64,000 nucleotides of DNA from Cytobacillus luteolus (lineage in GTDB: Bacteria; Bacillota; Bacilli; Bacillales; Bacillaceae_L), in the NCBI RefSeq assembly GCF_017873715.1, contig NZ_JAGGKM010000002.1, forward strand, positions 124,001-188,000, read 5' to 3'. This document shows positions 35,070-42,963 of this stretch, in pieces. The notes under the pieces were generated by a model. It did no database searches. It was not told the DNA's origin and saw only the letters and a program-made list of their open reading frames with translations. Within the stretch, counting starts at the first letter, position 1; every line of letters starts with the position of its first letter. The translations under genes and the position numbers were made by a program.

Positions 35070-35702
35070 TCACCGGGGGCCTGACCCCCGGTGCGGTAAA
35101 GTGGTAAAGGAGTAGCCTTTTTTTCTAATTGCATGGATGAGTTCTGGGAGAATGTGTAAGGTTTGTTTTAGTTCGTGAAGTAGAATGATGGCTCCTTCTT
35201 CTAAGTGATCAACGACATTGCATATTATTTGTTGAGGCTTATCTTTTAACTCCCAATCTATTGAGGCAATTCTCCACATAACGGTTGTTAATCCTAATTG
35301 TTGTGCTGCTTTAAGGGTGTCTTCATTATACCGCCCAAAAGGAGGGCGGAAGTAGTATATCTTTTCACCTGTCATATCTTCAATTACATTAACACTTGTC
35401 TTTATATCTTTTAGCTGTTTTTCAAAAGGTAATTTCACTAAATCTTTATGATTAATTGAATGAGTTCCAATAAGATGACCTTCTTTAATTACTCTAAGCC
35501 ATGGCCTCTCATGGTGAAGCAAGCGGGATTGCCAAAAGAACATAGCGGGCACATTTTCATCCTTTAGGACATCTAGAATCTGCGATAAGATTCTACTTGG
35601 ACCGTCATCGAAGGTAAGAATAACTGACTTTTCGTTAGGTGATCCAATTGTCACTATATTTTTATCACTTGAGTCGTACACGACCCTTGTTTGATCAACC
35701 AC
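35070..35702 (-). CDS. Polysaccharide deacetylase (NodB domain), start uncertain
   Basis: 210-aa NodB domain enzyme with TFDDGPS (metal Asp), THSINH (H-x3-H), RPPFGRY, DW and LLHE in order, so catalytic residues are present (final motif LLHE in place of the usual LLHD). The frame as called starts at GTG 35702 with no ribosome site near it. A good AAAGGAG precedes ATG 35720, which is in the same frame but reaches TGA at 35705-35703, directly before the GTG. The last seven codons and the stop lie inside a GC-rich palindrome. No signal peptide, so cytoplasmic as it stands. Downstream of the phn-type genes. Confidence 0.75.
   Translation of the reverse strand: MVDQTRVVYDSSDKNIVTIGSPNEKSVILTFDDGPSRILSQILDVLKDENVPAMFFWQSRLLHHERPWLRVIKEGHLIGTHSINHKDLVKLPFEKQLKDIKTSVNVIEDMTGEKIYYFRPPFGRYNEDTLKAAQQLGLTTVMWRIASIDWELKDKPQQIICNVVDHLEEGAIILLHELKQTLHILPELIHAIRKKGYSFTTLPHRGSGPR
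35071..35093. repeat. GC-rich palindromic element at the gene end
   Basis: CACCGGGGG-CCTGA-CCCCCGGTG, 9-bp perfect stem, strikingly GC-rich for this window. Similar GGGGTCAGGCCCC palindromes are widespread as dispersed repeats in Bacillaceae (from memory). It forms the last codons and stop of the deacetylase gene. Confidence 0.7.
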
Positions 35703-35739
35703 TCATGGACTTTTATTCATACCAACATTTCTCCTTTAC

Positions 35740-36510
35740 CTAACTATAAACAAGCTCTTTCACTTCTTCCGAACTCGAATGATAAATTAGATTAAACTCT
35801 TTGTCACTGAACTCATTAGGAGAGCCATCAAAAACAACTTCTCCTTCTTTTAACGCGATGAGTCTTGTAGCAAATCGTTTCGCTAACTCTACGTCATGAA
35901 CATTGATTATCGTCAATAAGTTGTGTCTTTCGTGTATTTCTTGTAGCAAAGTAAAAATGCGAGTAGAGGTACCAGGATCAAGGCTTGACACCGGCTCATC
36001 ACCAAGAAATACGTTTGGATTCTGAAGCAATGCACGAGCAATTCCTACTCTTTGTTTTTGACCTCCACTTAATTGCTCTACTCTTCGATTCATTTGAGAA
36101 TTTAATTCTACATCTTCAATGGCTTGCTTGGCACGGTCAATTTCTTCTTGTGAAAACCATCCAAGTAAATTTTTAAAAGTAGATCGATACCCAAATGTAC
36201 CTGTTAAGACATTTTGCATTACTGTGAGTCGGGGGATGAGGTTAAAATGTTGGAAAATCATTCCCATTTCACGCCTAACAATGCGCAGTTCTTTTTCAGA
36301 CAAATTTGATAAGGAGGTATCTTTATAAAAAACTTCCCCGTTTGTTGGTTTTTGAAGACCATTTATACAACGGATAAAGGTTGATTTACCTGAACCACTT
36401 TTACCAAGTATACAAACAAACTCCCGATTTTCAAAGGATAAATTGATGTTAGAAAGAGCATCACTTTCGCTACCAGTGTAACGAACGGAAAGATTAGTAA
36501 CAGATAACAA
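35740..36510 (-). CDS. phnC: Phosphonate/phosphite-type ABC transporter ATPase (PhnC)
   Basis: About 256 aa with Walker A GKSGSGKS, the LSGGQKQRVGIARALL signature and Walker B VFLGDEP in the PhnC arrangement (MGMIFQHFNLIPRLTVMQNVLTG). I prefer TTG 36510, six bases after GAGGGGGA; the ATG at 36534 would overlap phnE and put that site inside the gene. With the permease and the lipoprotein upstream it forms an importer of the phosphonate/phosphite type. The last gene of the operon is the deacetylase. Confidence 0.88.
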   Translation of the reverse strand: MLSVTNLSVRYTGSESDALSNINLSFENREFVCILGKSGSGKSTFIRCINGLQKPTNGEVFYKDTSLSNLSEKELRIVRREMGMIFQHFNLIPRLTVMQNVLTGTFGYRSTFKNLLGWFSQEEIDRAKQAIEDVELNSQMNRRVEQLSGGQKQRVGIARALLQNPNVFLGDEPVSSLDPGTSTRIFTLLQEIHERHNLLTIINVHDVELAKRFATRLIALKEGEVVFDGSPNEFSDKEFNLIYHSSSEEVKELVYS

Positions 36511-36523
36511 TGGGATTCCCCCT

Positions 36524-37279
36524 CTAAATGACATTATTGCGTACTTTACTGCCTATTAGGTCCACCATAATGACAATAATCATAATGATTAAAACATCTA
36601 AGGAAACAGAAGAATATTGAAACGTCTTAAAATCGTTAAACAACCGCTGTCCAATCCCTCCGCCACCAATGAAACCTAAGATGAGAGATGTTCGAATTGC
36701 AACCTCAAATCGATAAAAGTATTGTGATAAAACATTTGGCCAAATTTGCGGCAGTATACTAAACAGGTATCCAAATCCACTTTTTGCACCAACTGCTTTC
36801 ATGGCCTCCTGTGGTCCAGGATCTGCTGCTTCAATTAATTCACTTATTAATTTTCCTAAAACCCCAATATTGTGAAACATAATTGCCAATACAGCAGGGA
36901 AGGGACCAAGGCCTAGGGCTGTTAATAAAATTAAACCGAAAACAATCTCCGGAATAGAGCGAACAAAGCTAAGGGTACTTCGAGAAAAATGATAAACAAA
37001 TTTTGAAGGAGTCGTATTCCTGGCTGCGGTAAAGCTGATTGGTAAAGCAATAACCAATCCTAGGAAGCTCCCGAGAAATGCCATTGCTAATGTTTCAGCA
37101 CTGTCTCTTATCATATATGGAAGTTTTGAAAAATCCATTGGAAACCAATGTGATAAAAAGTCAATCATATTACGAAAGTCCCTGAATTTTGATAAATCAA
37201 ATTCAGTAAAAACGGCACTTATATAAATGAGAATACCAAGTATGAGGGCAGTGCCTATACTCTTTGGTTTAAACCACAT
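36524..37279 (-). CDS. phnE: Phosphonate-type ABC transporter permease (PhnE)
   Basis: 251-aa membrane protein with about six helices. It has the binding-protein-dependent transport fold with the EAA loop (EAADPGPQEAMKAVGAKSGFGYLFSILPQI) that contacts the ATPase, and the PhnE-like RSIPEIVFGLILLTALGLGPFPAVLAI. It follows phnD after 12 bases and is followed by phnC, so one operon. Substrate class phosphonate/phosphite/oxyanion, exact ligand unknown. Confidence 0.88.
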   Translation of the reverse strand: MWFKPKSIGTALILGILIYISAVFTEFDLSKFRDFRNMIDFLSHWFPMDFSKLPYMIRDSAETLAMAFLGSFLGLVIALPISFTAARNTTPSKFVYHFSRSTLSFVRSIPEIVFGLILLTALGLGPFPAVLAIMFHNIGVLGKLISELIEAADPGPQEAMKAVGAKSGFGYLFSILPQIWPNVLSQYFYRFEVAIRTSLILGFIGGGGIGQRLFNDFKTFQYSSVSLDVLIIMIIVIMVDLIGSKVRNNVI

Positions 37280-37291
37280 GAAAAATCAGCT

Positions 37292-38164
37292 CTATTCTTC
37301 AATAATTCCTTGTTTAATTGCTGCTTGTTTAATACTTTCATAATCTTCATTTGTTGCAGTTGTAAAACCAGTTGCCCCAAAAGCATCAAGGATTTCTGGG
37401 TCAGTAATACTTAAAAATGTGTCTTGTAATGCTTTAATCGTTTCAGTATCTAGATCTTTATGAACAGCCCATGGATATTGGAAAAGCTCCTTCGATGTCC
37501 AGATAACCTTAAGTTGATCGCCATCTAATTTTCCTGACTCTACAAGTTGGTTATAAATAGCACTGTCAATTGCCCCAGCAGACACTTGTTGATTCTGAAC
37601 GGCTAACCCAGTCGCGTCATGAGATCCAGTAAAACGCACTGACTTAAATTCATGTTCATCTTCAGATTGATATACACCCCGATCTTGTAATTCAATACTT
37701 GGAATTAACGATCCAGAAGTCGAGTTAATATCACCAAAAGCAAAATCGATTTCTCCACGTGCTTCTAAGAGGTCCTCAAGAGTGTTCCATGGGCTATCTT
37801 TATGTGTAATAACATAGGAATGATAATAAGGCTTACCATCAATAACTTGCGTGATGATTGCTTGAGCGCCGCTTTTTTGATGGGCAATTACATAAGTTAA
37901 TGGGCCAAAGTAGGCCATATCTATTTTATTGTAGTTCATTGCTTCAACTACACCATTATAATCAGGGTAAACTTCAACTTTCACGTCTTTTCCTATACCT
38001 TCAGAAATTGTTGTTTGTAACTTTTCCATTGCAGATTCCATTGAACCCTCGGTTTGAGCAGGAATAACTCCAATTGTAAATGGTTCACTTTCATCAGCCG
38101 CTCCACAGGCAGAGAGGATAAAGACTAAACAGACAACCATATAAATTTGTAAACATTTTTTCAT
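37292..38164 (-). CDS. phnD: Phosphonate-type substrate-binding lipoprotein (PhnD)
   Basis: 290-aa lipoprotein: signal MKKCLQIYMVVCLVFILSAC, lipobox LSAC, then the PhnD/SsuA-like fold with EVYPDYNGVVEAMNYNKIDMAYFGP. ATG 38164 has GAGGTG seven bases before; the longer frame from 38179 covers that site. First gene of the phnD-phnE-phnC operon. It lies downstream of selD, separated by 96 bases that contain a terminator-like hairpin. Whether it takes phosphonate, phosphite or another oxyanion is unknown. Confidence 0.9.
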   Translation of the reverse strand: MKKCLQIYMVVCLVFILSACGAADESEPFTIGVIPAQTEGSMESAMEKLQTTISEGIGKDVKVEVYPDYNGVVEAMNYNKIDMAYFGPLTYVIAHQKSGAQAIITQVIDGKPYYHSYVITHKDSPWNTLEDLLEARGEIDFAFGDINSTSGSLIPSIELQDRGVYQSEDEHEFKSVRFTGSHDATGLAVQNQQVSAGAIDSAIYNQLVESGKLDGDQLKVIWTSKELFQYPWAVHKDLDTETIKALQDTFLSITDPEILDAFGATGFTTATNEDYESIKQAAIKQGIIEE

Positions 38165-38191
38165 TTTTCTACACCTCATTATTTTAATTAA

Positions 38192-38213
38192 AAAGGACCC
38201 CTATGGAGTCCTT
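38192..38213 (-). terminator. Terminator-like hairpin between selD and phnD
   Basis: On the minus strand AAGGACTCC-ATA-GGGGTCCTT followed by TTTAATT. It would end the selD transcript before the transporter operon, though only with a short T-run. Confidence 0.55.
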
Positions 38214-38260
38214 AATATAGCCATTGGAATGCCATAAGCACCTAAGCACTACGTTTTGAA

Positions 38261-39310
38261 TTACACTACAGTAATTCTACAAGCTTTATCGCTTGTTACT
38301 TCACCAATAATCGCAGCTGGAACATTTCTGTCTAGTAATGCTTGATACAAAGATTCAGCGTCAGACTCTGGTACTGAAATTAATAATCCACCAGATGTAA
38401 CTGCATCACACAATATGAACTGTGTTACTTCATCAATATTTTCACTATAATCAATACAATCTGCTAGCCATTTATGATTCTTTTTACTACCACCTGGTAT
38501 GATATCTTGCTCAGCAAGCTCTCGAGTTCTACTTAGTACTGGCACTTTATCACTATAGATTGTAATTCCAGTTTGACTTCCTTCAGCAATTTCCCGAGCA
38601 TGGCCAAGTAAACCAAAACCGGTTACATCTGTACAAGCATTCACAGGGAAATTCTCCATAGCTTCAGCTGCGTCCTTGTTTAGTGCAGCCATTATCTGCA
38701 TCACTTCGTTTAACTCTGCTTCACCAAGTAAATCTCTCTTAATAGCTGTGGTTAATATTCCAACACCAATTGGTTTTGTGAGTATTAATTTATCTCCAGG
38801 CTGGGCAGCTGCATTAGCACGAACACGCTCTGGGTGAACTGTACCTGTCACGGATAAACCGAATTTTGGCTCGTTATCATCAATAGAGTGGCCACCAACG
38901 AGAACGGCCCCAGATTCTTTCACTTTATCAGAAGCACCTGCTAATATATCTGCTAATATGCTTTTATCAAGCTTACTAATAGGGAAGCCGACGATGTTCA
39001 TAACAGTTAGTGGTTTTCCACCCATCGCATACACATCACTCAATGCATTGGCGGCCGCAATTTGACCAAACATATATGGGTCATCGACAATAGGGGTAAA
39101 GAAATCTAATGTTTGAACCAGCGCTATCTCATCATTAATTTTATAAACACCTGCATCATCGGAAGTATCTAATCCAACAAGCAGATTTGGGTCTGGAACA
39201 GATTTAGGTAAGTGACGCAAAACTTGCGCCAGGTCCTCAGGACCAATTTTGCATCCTCAGCCACCTTTTGAAGATAAAGAGGTAAGCTTAATTATTTCTT
39301 CTTTTGACAT
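38261..39310 (-). CDS. selD: Selenide, water dikinase with in-frame UGA (selenocysteine)
   Basis: Makes selenophosphate from selenide and ATP. A standard frame begins at 39220 and lacks the active-site N-terminus. Reading upstream in the same frame gives AAGGAG eight bases before ATG 39310, then SKGG-UGA-GCK: the UGA (39259-39257, residue 18) is at the place of the catalytic Cys/Sec of SelD, and K21 is the expected lysine three residues on. Full length 349 aa is normal. A 5-bp hairpin (GGTCC-TGA-GGACC) 17 bases after the UGA fits a bacterial SECIS. Only 16 bases after the glycosyltransferase stop, so co-transcribed. Confidence 0.92.
39232..39256 (-). promoter_or_regulatory. Putative bacterial SECIS element in selD
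   Basis: Hairpin GGTCC / GGACC (39244-39240, 39236-39232) with loop TGA, 17 bases after the UGA; outer pairs GCAAAA/TTTTGC extend it. Position and a G in the first two loop bases fit known bSECIS rules. Confidence 0.6.
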
Positions 39311-39326
39311 GGTTTTCACTCCTTGC

Positions 39327-40328
39327 TTAATTAGATTGAATATCTTGATAGATATCAAACAAATGTTTTGCTTCTTTTTGACTATTGTGATGTTGGTCTA
39401 CAAAGTCTTTAGCTTTTTTCCCTAACATTTGTCTTAATTCGTTATTATTCATGATTTGTTCTGTATAATCAAGAAATTCGTCTGATGTGTTATAAACTAA
39501 CCCCGTTTCTTGATGAGTAACGATGCTTCGATTGCCTTGATTATCAGAGACAATCACGGGTAGCTCGTGAGCCATTGCTTCTAAAATAGAAGAGGGTTGA
39601 CCTTCAGATATAGATGTATTGAGTATACAATCTGCTTGCTGGTATATCGCACCCATTTGTTTATGCGGTACTTGCCCGAGATAGGTAATCCAACTACTAT
39701 TTGTATGTACAAATTCTTCTACAATTTTACCTTCATCTTCCTCAAGGACAGGACCTACTAACCATAAACGAACATTCTGGTGTTTTTCTTTTAAACGTGC
39801 CAAAGACTCAATAGCAAAAGGAACATTTTTCACTTTACGAATTCCAGCAGGGAGGACAAATAGAAATGTATGTTCTTCCTTTTTATAATCAAGGTCAGCC
39901 AGCGGAAATCTGTCTATGCCTTGTGGAATAATGTGAGTCTTCTCTGAAATGCCAGGTATTTCATTTAACAGGATGTGTTTAGCTTCCTCATTAAATACGT
40001 GTATCGCTTTAGCATTCTGTAGGCAAGAAACGACAATTGATCTTGTTTTTTCATCAAATAAATTATGATTTAGATCTGTCCCAGTAAGAGTAATGACATA
40101 GCTTTTAGGCTTCTTTTCGAGTCTTTCCGTAAAGCGATAAAATCGATAGGCATGAAAACCATGATAAACATCGGCTTCTGGTAGGAAAGTAGCTGCTACA
40201 TTATCCTCTGTCATAGAAATAATCTCTGTTTGCACTTTCAAGTTTTGTAACTCATTTGCTATCCGCCTGACAGTCACTGTGTTTCCACGAGGTTGATGAA
40301 AATTAGGTGTAACTAAGACTACTTTCAA
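39327..40328 (-). CDS. GT-B glycosyltransferase resembling selenosugar synthase SenB
   Basis: 333 aa, GT4-type. The C-terminal half has the donor-binding pattern SEGQPSSILEAMAHELPVIVSD. Several features follow the SenB/TIGR04348 group as I remember it: an N-terminal NTVTVRRIANEL segment, LTGTDLNHNL, the VVSCLQNAKAIHVFN-type block and ITYLGQVPHKQM. SenB joins selenophosphate to a UDP-sugar to make a selenosugar. The gene directly precedes selD (16 bases), which would supply selenophosphate. The start is TTG 40328, eight bases after AAAGGATG. Without a search, an ordinary GT4 role remains possible. Confidence 0.72.
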   Translation of the reverse strand: MKVVLVTPNFHQPRGNTVTVRRIANELQNLKVQTEIISMTEDNVAATFLPEADVYHGFHAYRFYRFTERLEKKPKSYVITLTGTDLNHNLFDEKTRSIVVSCLQNAKAIHVFNEEAKHILLNEIPGISEKTHIIPQGIDRFPLADLDYKKEEHTFLFVLPAGIRKVKNVPFAIESLARLKEKHQNVRLWLVGPVLEEDEGKIVEEFVHTNSSWITYLGQVPHKQMGAIYQQADCILNTSISEGQPSSILEAMAHELPVIVSDNQGNRSIVTHQETGLVYNTSDEFLDYTEQIMNNNELRQMLGKKAKDFVDQHHNSQKEAKHLFDIYQDIQSN

Positions 40329-40350
40329 GAATAATTCATCCTTTAATTCA

Positions 40351-40381
40351 TTGAATACGAACCACTATTTTACGTATTCAA
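40351..40381 (-). promoter_or_regulatory. Inverted repeat in the leader of the senB-like/selD operon
   Basis: TTGAATACG-N13-CGTATTCAA, a 9-bp perfect inverted repeat just upstream of the ribosome site. It could be an operator or a leader hairpin. Confidence 0.4.
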
Positions 40382-40547
40382 ATAGAGTTTAACGTTAGTG
40401 TTTGTTGTTTTCTTTTGGCTATTCCATAAATGATAAACTAGGTGATGTTCAGCAGTTGGGGGCATTCTAACATTTTTCCGATAACTTTACTTAGTTTAAA
40501 ATTTTTGTTTTCTTTTGGCAAGAAAAAGGCCTTGGTTCATAGACAAA

Positions 40548-40576
40548 AAAAAGTGTAGAATAATTTCCACACTTTC
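40548..40576 (-). terminator. Terminator of the M20 dipeptidase gene
   Basis: AAAGTGTAGAA / TTCCACACTTT (40550-40560, 40565-40575); on the minus strand a T-run follows. Confidence 0.8.
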
Positions 40577-40586
40577 AAAAGTCGAA

Positions 40587-41963
40587 TTAATTTGTTTTAG
40601 CAAATTCTGAAATAATGTAAGCTATATGAACAATGCCTTCTTCAAAATCTTTAAGGCGAATGGATTCATTGGGTGCATGTAATCGAGAATGAGCCCAACC
40701 TACTCCGGTACTAACGATAGGAAGTTGCAAGTGGTGTCCGAATTCGGTCATTGGACCTGTACCCGTATTATTAGGGGATAGTACCACTTCGGTATCATAA
40801 ACTTCCTGTGCTGTACGGACCATAAGCGTGACAAATGGATGAGATAAATCAGAACGGAATGCTCTTACACCACTTAATAATTTTACTTTCACATCTGAGA
40901 ACCCTTGTTTTTGAAGATGATTTTCAATACATTCTAGAATATGGGCAGGATCCTGGCCAGGAACTAAGCGACAATCTAACTTAGCCATCGCTTTTTTTGG
41001 AAGAACAGTTTTAGAACCTTCTCCGTAATAGCCACTCTCGAGACCACAGATTGTCATCGTTGGGTTAAAAATATTTGCCTCACGAGGATCTTGTCCATTA
41101 TAAGAAGTGATCAATGGTTGCTTTAATCCATATAGGTTCGAAATAGATTGCTCATCAAAAGGTATACTCCTTACATACTCCAACTCTAAATCTGTTGGAG
41201 GGAGGATTCCATCGAAAAATCCATCAACTAAAATTTCATGTTTATCATTTTTCATTGATGCAAGTGCATGGGTAAGTCTCCATGCTGCATTATCAACAAG
41301 GGCACCAACTTTAGAGTGAAGATCCATATCTGCACTTTCACATACTAATTCAAAATAAGCCATGCCTTTTACACCAGCCATTAAGCTGACTCGGTCTTTA
41401 TCATCTTTATCAGCATGCTCCCAAATACAAGCATCCGCCTTAAATAATTCATTGTATTGGGTTAAATAGAATTCAAGATTCGGACTGCCGATTTCCTCTT
41501 CACCTTCAAGTAGAAACTTTACATGACAAGGTAGACCAGCTTCTGACTCTTTTAAAATTTTAATAGCAGTTAGTCTGGCCATTAAGTCACCTTTGTTGTC
41601 AGCAGAACCTCTTGCAAATAATTTCCCTTCTATTTCAGTTAACTCAAACGGGGGAGTCTCCCATTCATCTAATGGTTCAGGTGGTTGAACGTCATAATGG
41701 TTGTAAAATAATAAAGTCTTTTCAGGATTTCCTCCAGGACCCGCTTCAAAGGAAGCATAGATAACTGGATGTCCACCTTCAATATCATCTAATACCTTTG
41801 TTTTACCTCCAAGTTCTTCAATGAAATTCAAAAGGTATTGAACCGTTTCCGGTATCATCTTTTTTTGAGCAGAAATAGTCTGTAAGCCACAGAATTCCTT
41901 TAAATCTTCCACAGATTTTGGGAGATTTTCCTTTACTTTAGTTTGTATCATCTCAATTAACAA
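40587..41963 (-). CDS. M20 family dipeptidase
   Basis: About 458-aa di-zinc peptidase. Ligand segments: NHYDVQP (H, D), ARGSADNKGDL (D), GEEEIGSPNL (E-E) and TGTGPMTEFG near the C-terminus; the dimerisation domain (about 195-345) lies between. This is the carnosinase-like M20A group acting on dipeptides. I start at TTG 41963, eight bases after TTGGAGG; the ORF start 41978 overlaps that site. Stands upstream of the selD operon but has its own terminator, so it is probably unrelated to it. Confidence 0.88.
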   Translation of the reverse strand: MLIEMIQTKVKENLPKSVEDLKEFCGLQTISAQKKMIPETVQYLLNFIEELGGKTKVLDDIEGGHPVIYASFEAGPGGNPEKTLLFYNHYDVQPPEPLDEWETPPFELTEIEGKLFARGSADNKGDLMARLTAIKILKESEAGLPCHVKFLLEGEEEIGSPNLEFYLTQYNELFKADACIWEHADKDDKDRVSLMAGVKGMAYFELVCESADMDLHSKVGALVDNAAWRLTHALASMKNDKHEILVDGFFDGILPPTDLELEYVRSIPFDEQSISNLYGLKQPLITSYNGQDPREANIFNPTMTICGLESGYYGEGSKTVLPKKAMAKLDCRLVPGQDPAHILECIENHLQKQGFSDVKVKLLSGVRAFRSDLSHPFVTLMVRTAQEVYDTEVVLSPNNTGTGPMTEFGHHLQLPIVSTGVGWAHSRLHAPNESIRLKDFEEGIVHIAYIISEFAKTN

Positions 41964-42116
41964 CCTATATACCTCCAATTCATTGCTGTTTGTTTACTAT
42001 TTTCGAGATATTTTTAAAAATACCTTTAATATATTTCGCAACTCAAAACAATGTTAACAATCATGAGCTTTGGGTATATTAGTATGGTGATATTTTACAT
42101 AAAAGGGGTGTTCTTA

Positions 42117-42839
42117 ATGGAAAGTTTACAAGGTAAAACAGCGCTTATTACTGGTGCGGGAAGAGGAATTGGCCGTGCTACTGCTCTAGCTCTTGCAAAA
42201 GAAGGCGTTAACATCGGTCTTATTGGTCGTACAATGGAAAATCTAGAAAAAGTAGCTTCGGAACTAAATGAGTATAACGTTGAGGTATCAGCAGCAGTTG
42301 GAGATGTCGCTGATTTAGATTCTATAACAAATGCAGTTGAACATATAAAGGAGGACCTAGGTTCAATCGATATTCTTATTAATAATGCAGGAATTGCAAA
42401 GTTTGGGGGCTTTCTTGACCTAACTCCAGAAGAGTGGGAGTCAATTATCCGGGTTAATTTAATGGGTGTATACAATGCGACAAGAGCTGTCTTACCAGGA
42501 ATGATCGAGAAGAAAACTGGTGATATCATCAATGTTTCTTCATCGGCTGGACAAAAGGGAGCACCTGTAACAAGTGCTTACAGTGCATCAAAGTTTGCCG
42601 TATTAGGTCTTACTGAATCACTCATGTTGGAAGTAAGGAAACATAACATTCGTGTTAGTGCTTTAACACCTAGTACTGTAGCCACAGATCTTGCAATTGA
42701 AACGAACTTAATTAGTGAAAACAATCCAGATAAATTTATGCAACCTGAGGATCTTGCAGAGTTAATGGTTGCTCATTTGAAACTTAACCGTCGTGTATTT
42801 GTTAAATCTGCAGGACTTTGGTCAACCAATCCATCGTAG
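42117..42839 (+). CDS. Short-chain dehydrogenase, FabG-like 3-oxoacyl reductase
   Basis: 240-aa NAD(P)-dependent SDR: cofactor loop GAGRGIGRA (residues about 13-21), NNAG, catalytic Ser in [10 protein letters not shown] and YSASK. It is close to a FabG paralogue common in Bacillus ([17 protein letters not shown] start and WSTNP end). ATG 42117 has AAAAGGGGTG upstream; the longer frame from 42051 includes the promoter. Whether it works in fatty-acid synthesis or another reduction is not known. A strong terminator follows. Confidence 0.9.
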   Translation: MESLQGKTALITGAGRGIGRATALALAKEGVNIGLIGRTMENLEKVASELNEYNVEVSAAVGDVADLDSITNAVEHIKEDLGSIDILINNAGIAKFGGFLDLTPEEWESIIRVNLMGVYNATRAVLPGMIEKKTGDIINVSSSAGQKGAPVTSAYSASKFAVLGLTESLMLEVRKHNIRVSALTPSTVATDLAIETNLISENNPDKFMQPEDLAELMVAHLKLNRRVFVKSAGLWSTNPS

Positions 42840-42843
42840 GATG

Positions 42844-42873
42844 AAAGCTTGGAAATTTTTCCAAGCTTTTTTT
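42844..42873 (+). terminator. Terminator of the SDR gene
   Basis: AAAGCTTGGAAA / TTTCCAAGCTTT (42844-42855, 42858-42869), then T-run. Confidence 0.88.
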
Positions 42874-42963
42874 TGGGGGAGAAGAGACTAACAATCTAGT
42901 TTCATTTGATTATTCAGAAATTTAAAGGTAAAATTGCTTAGATTAAAAATCTAGGAGAATTTT

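Noticed and set aside
39257-39259. TGA in selD as a frameshift or pseudogene sign
   Set aside because: It sits exactly at the Cys/Sec position, the frame continues perfectly on both sides with the conserved GCK motif, and the upstream ATG has a proper ribosome site.
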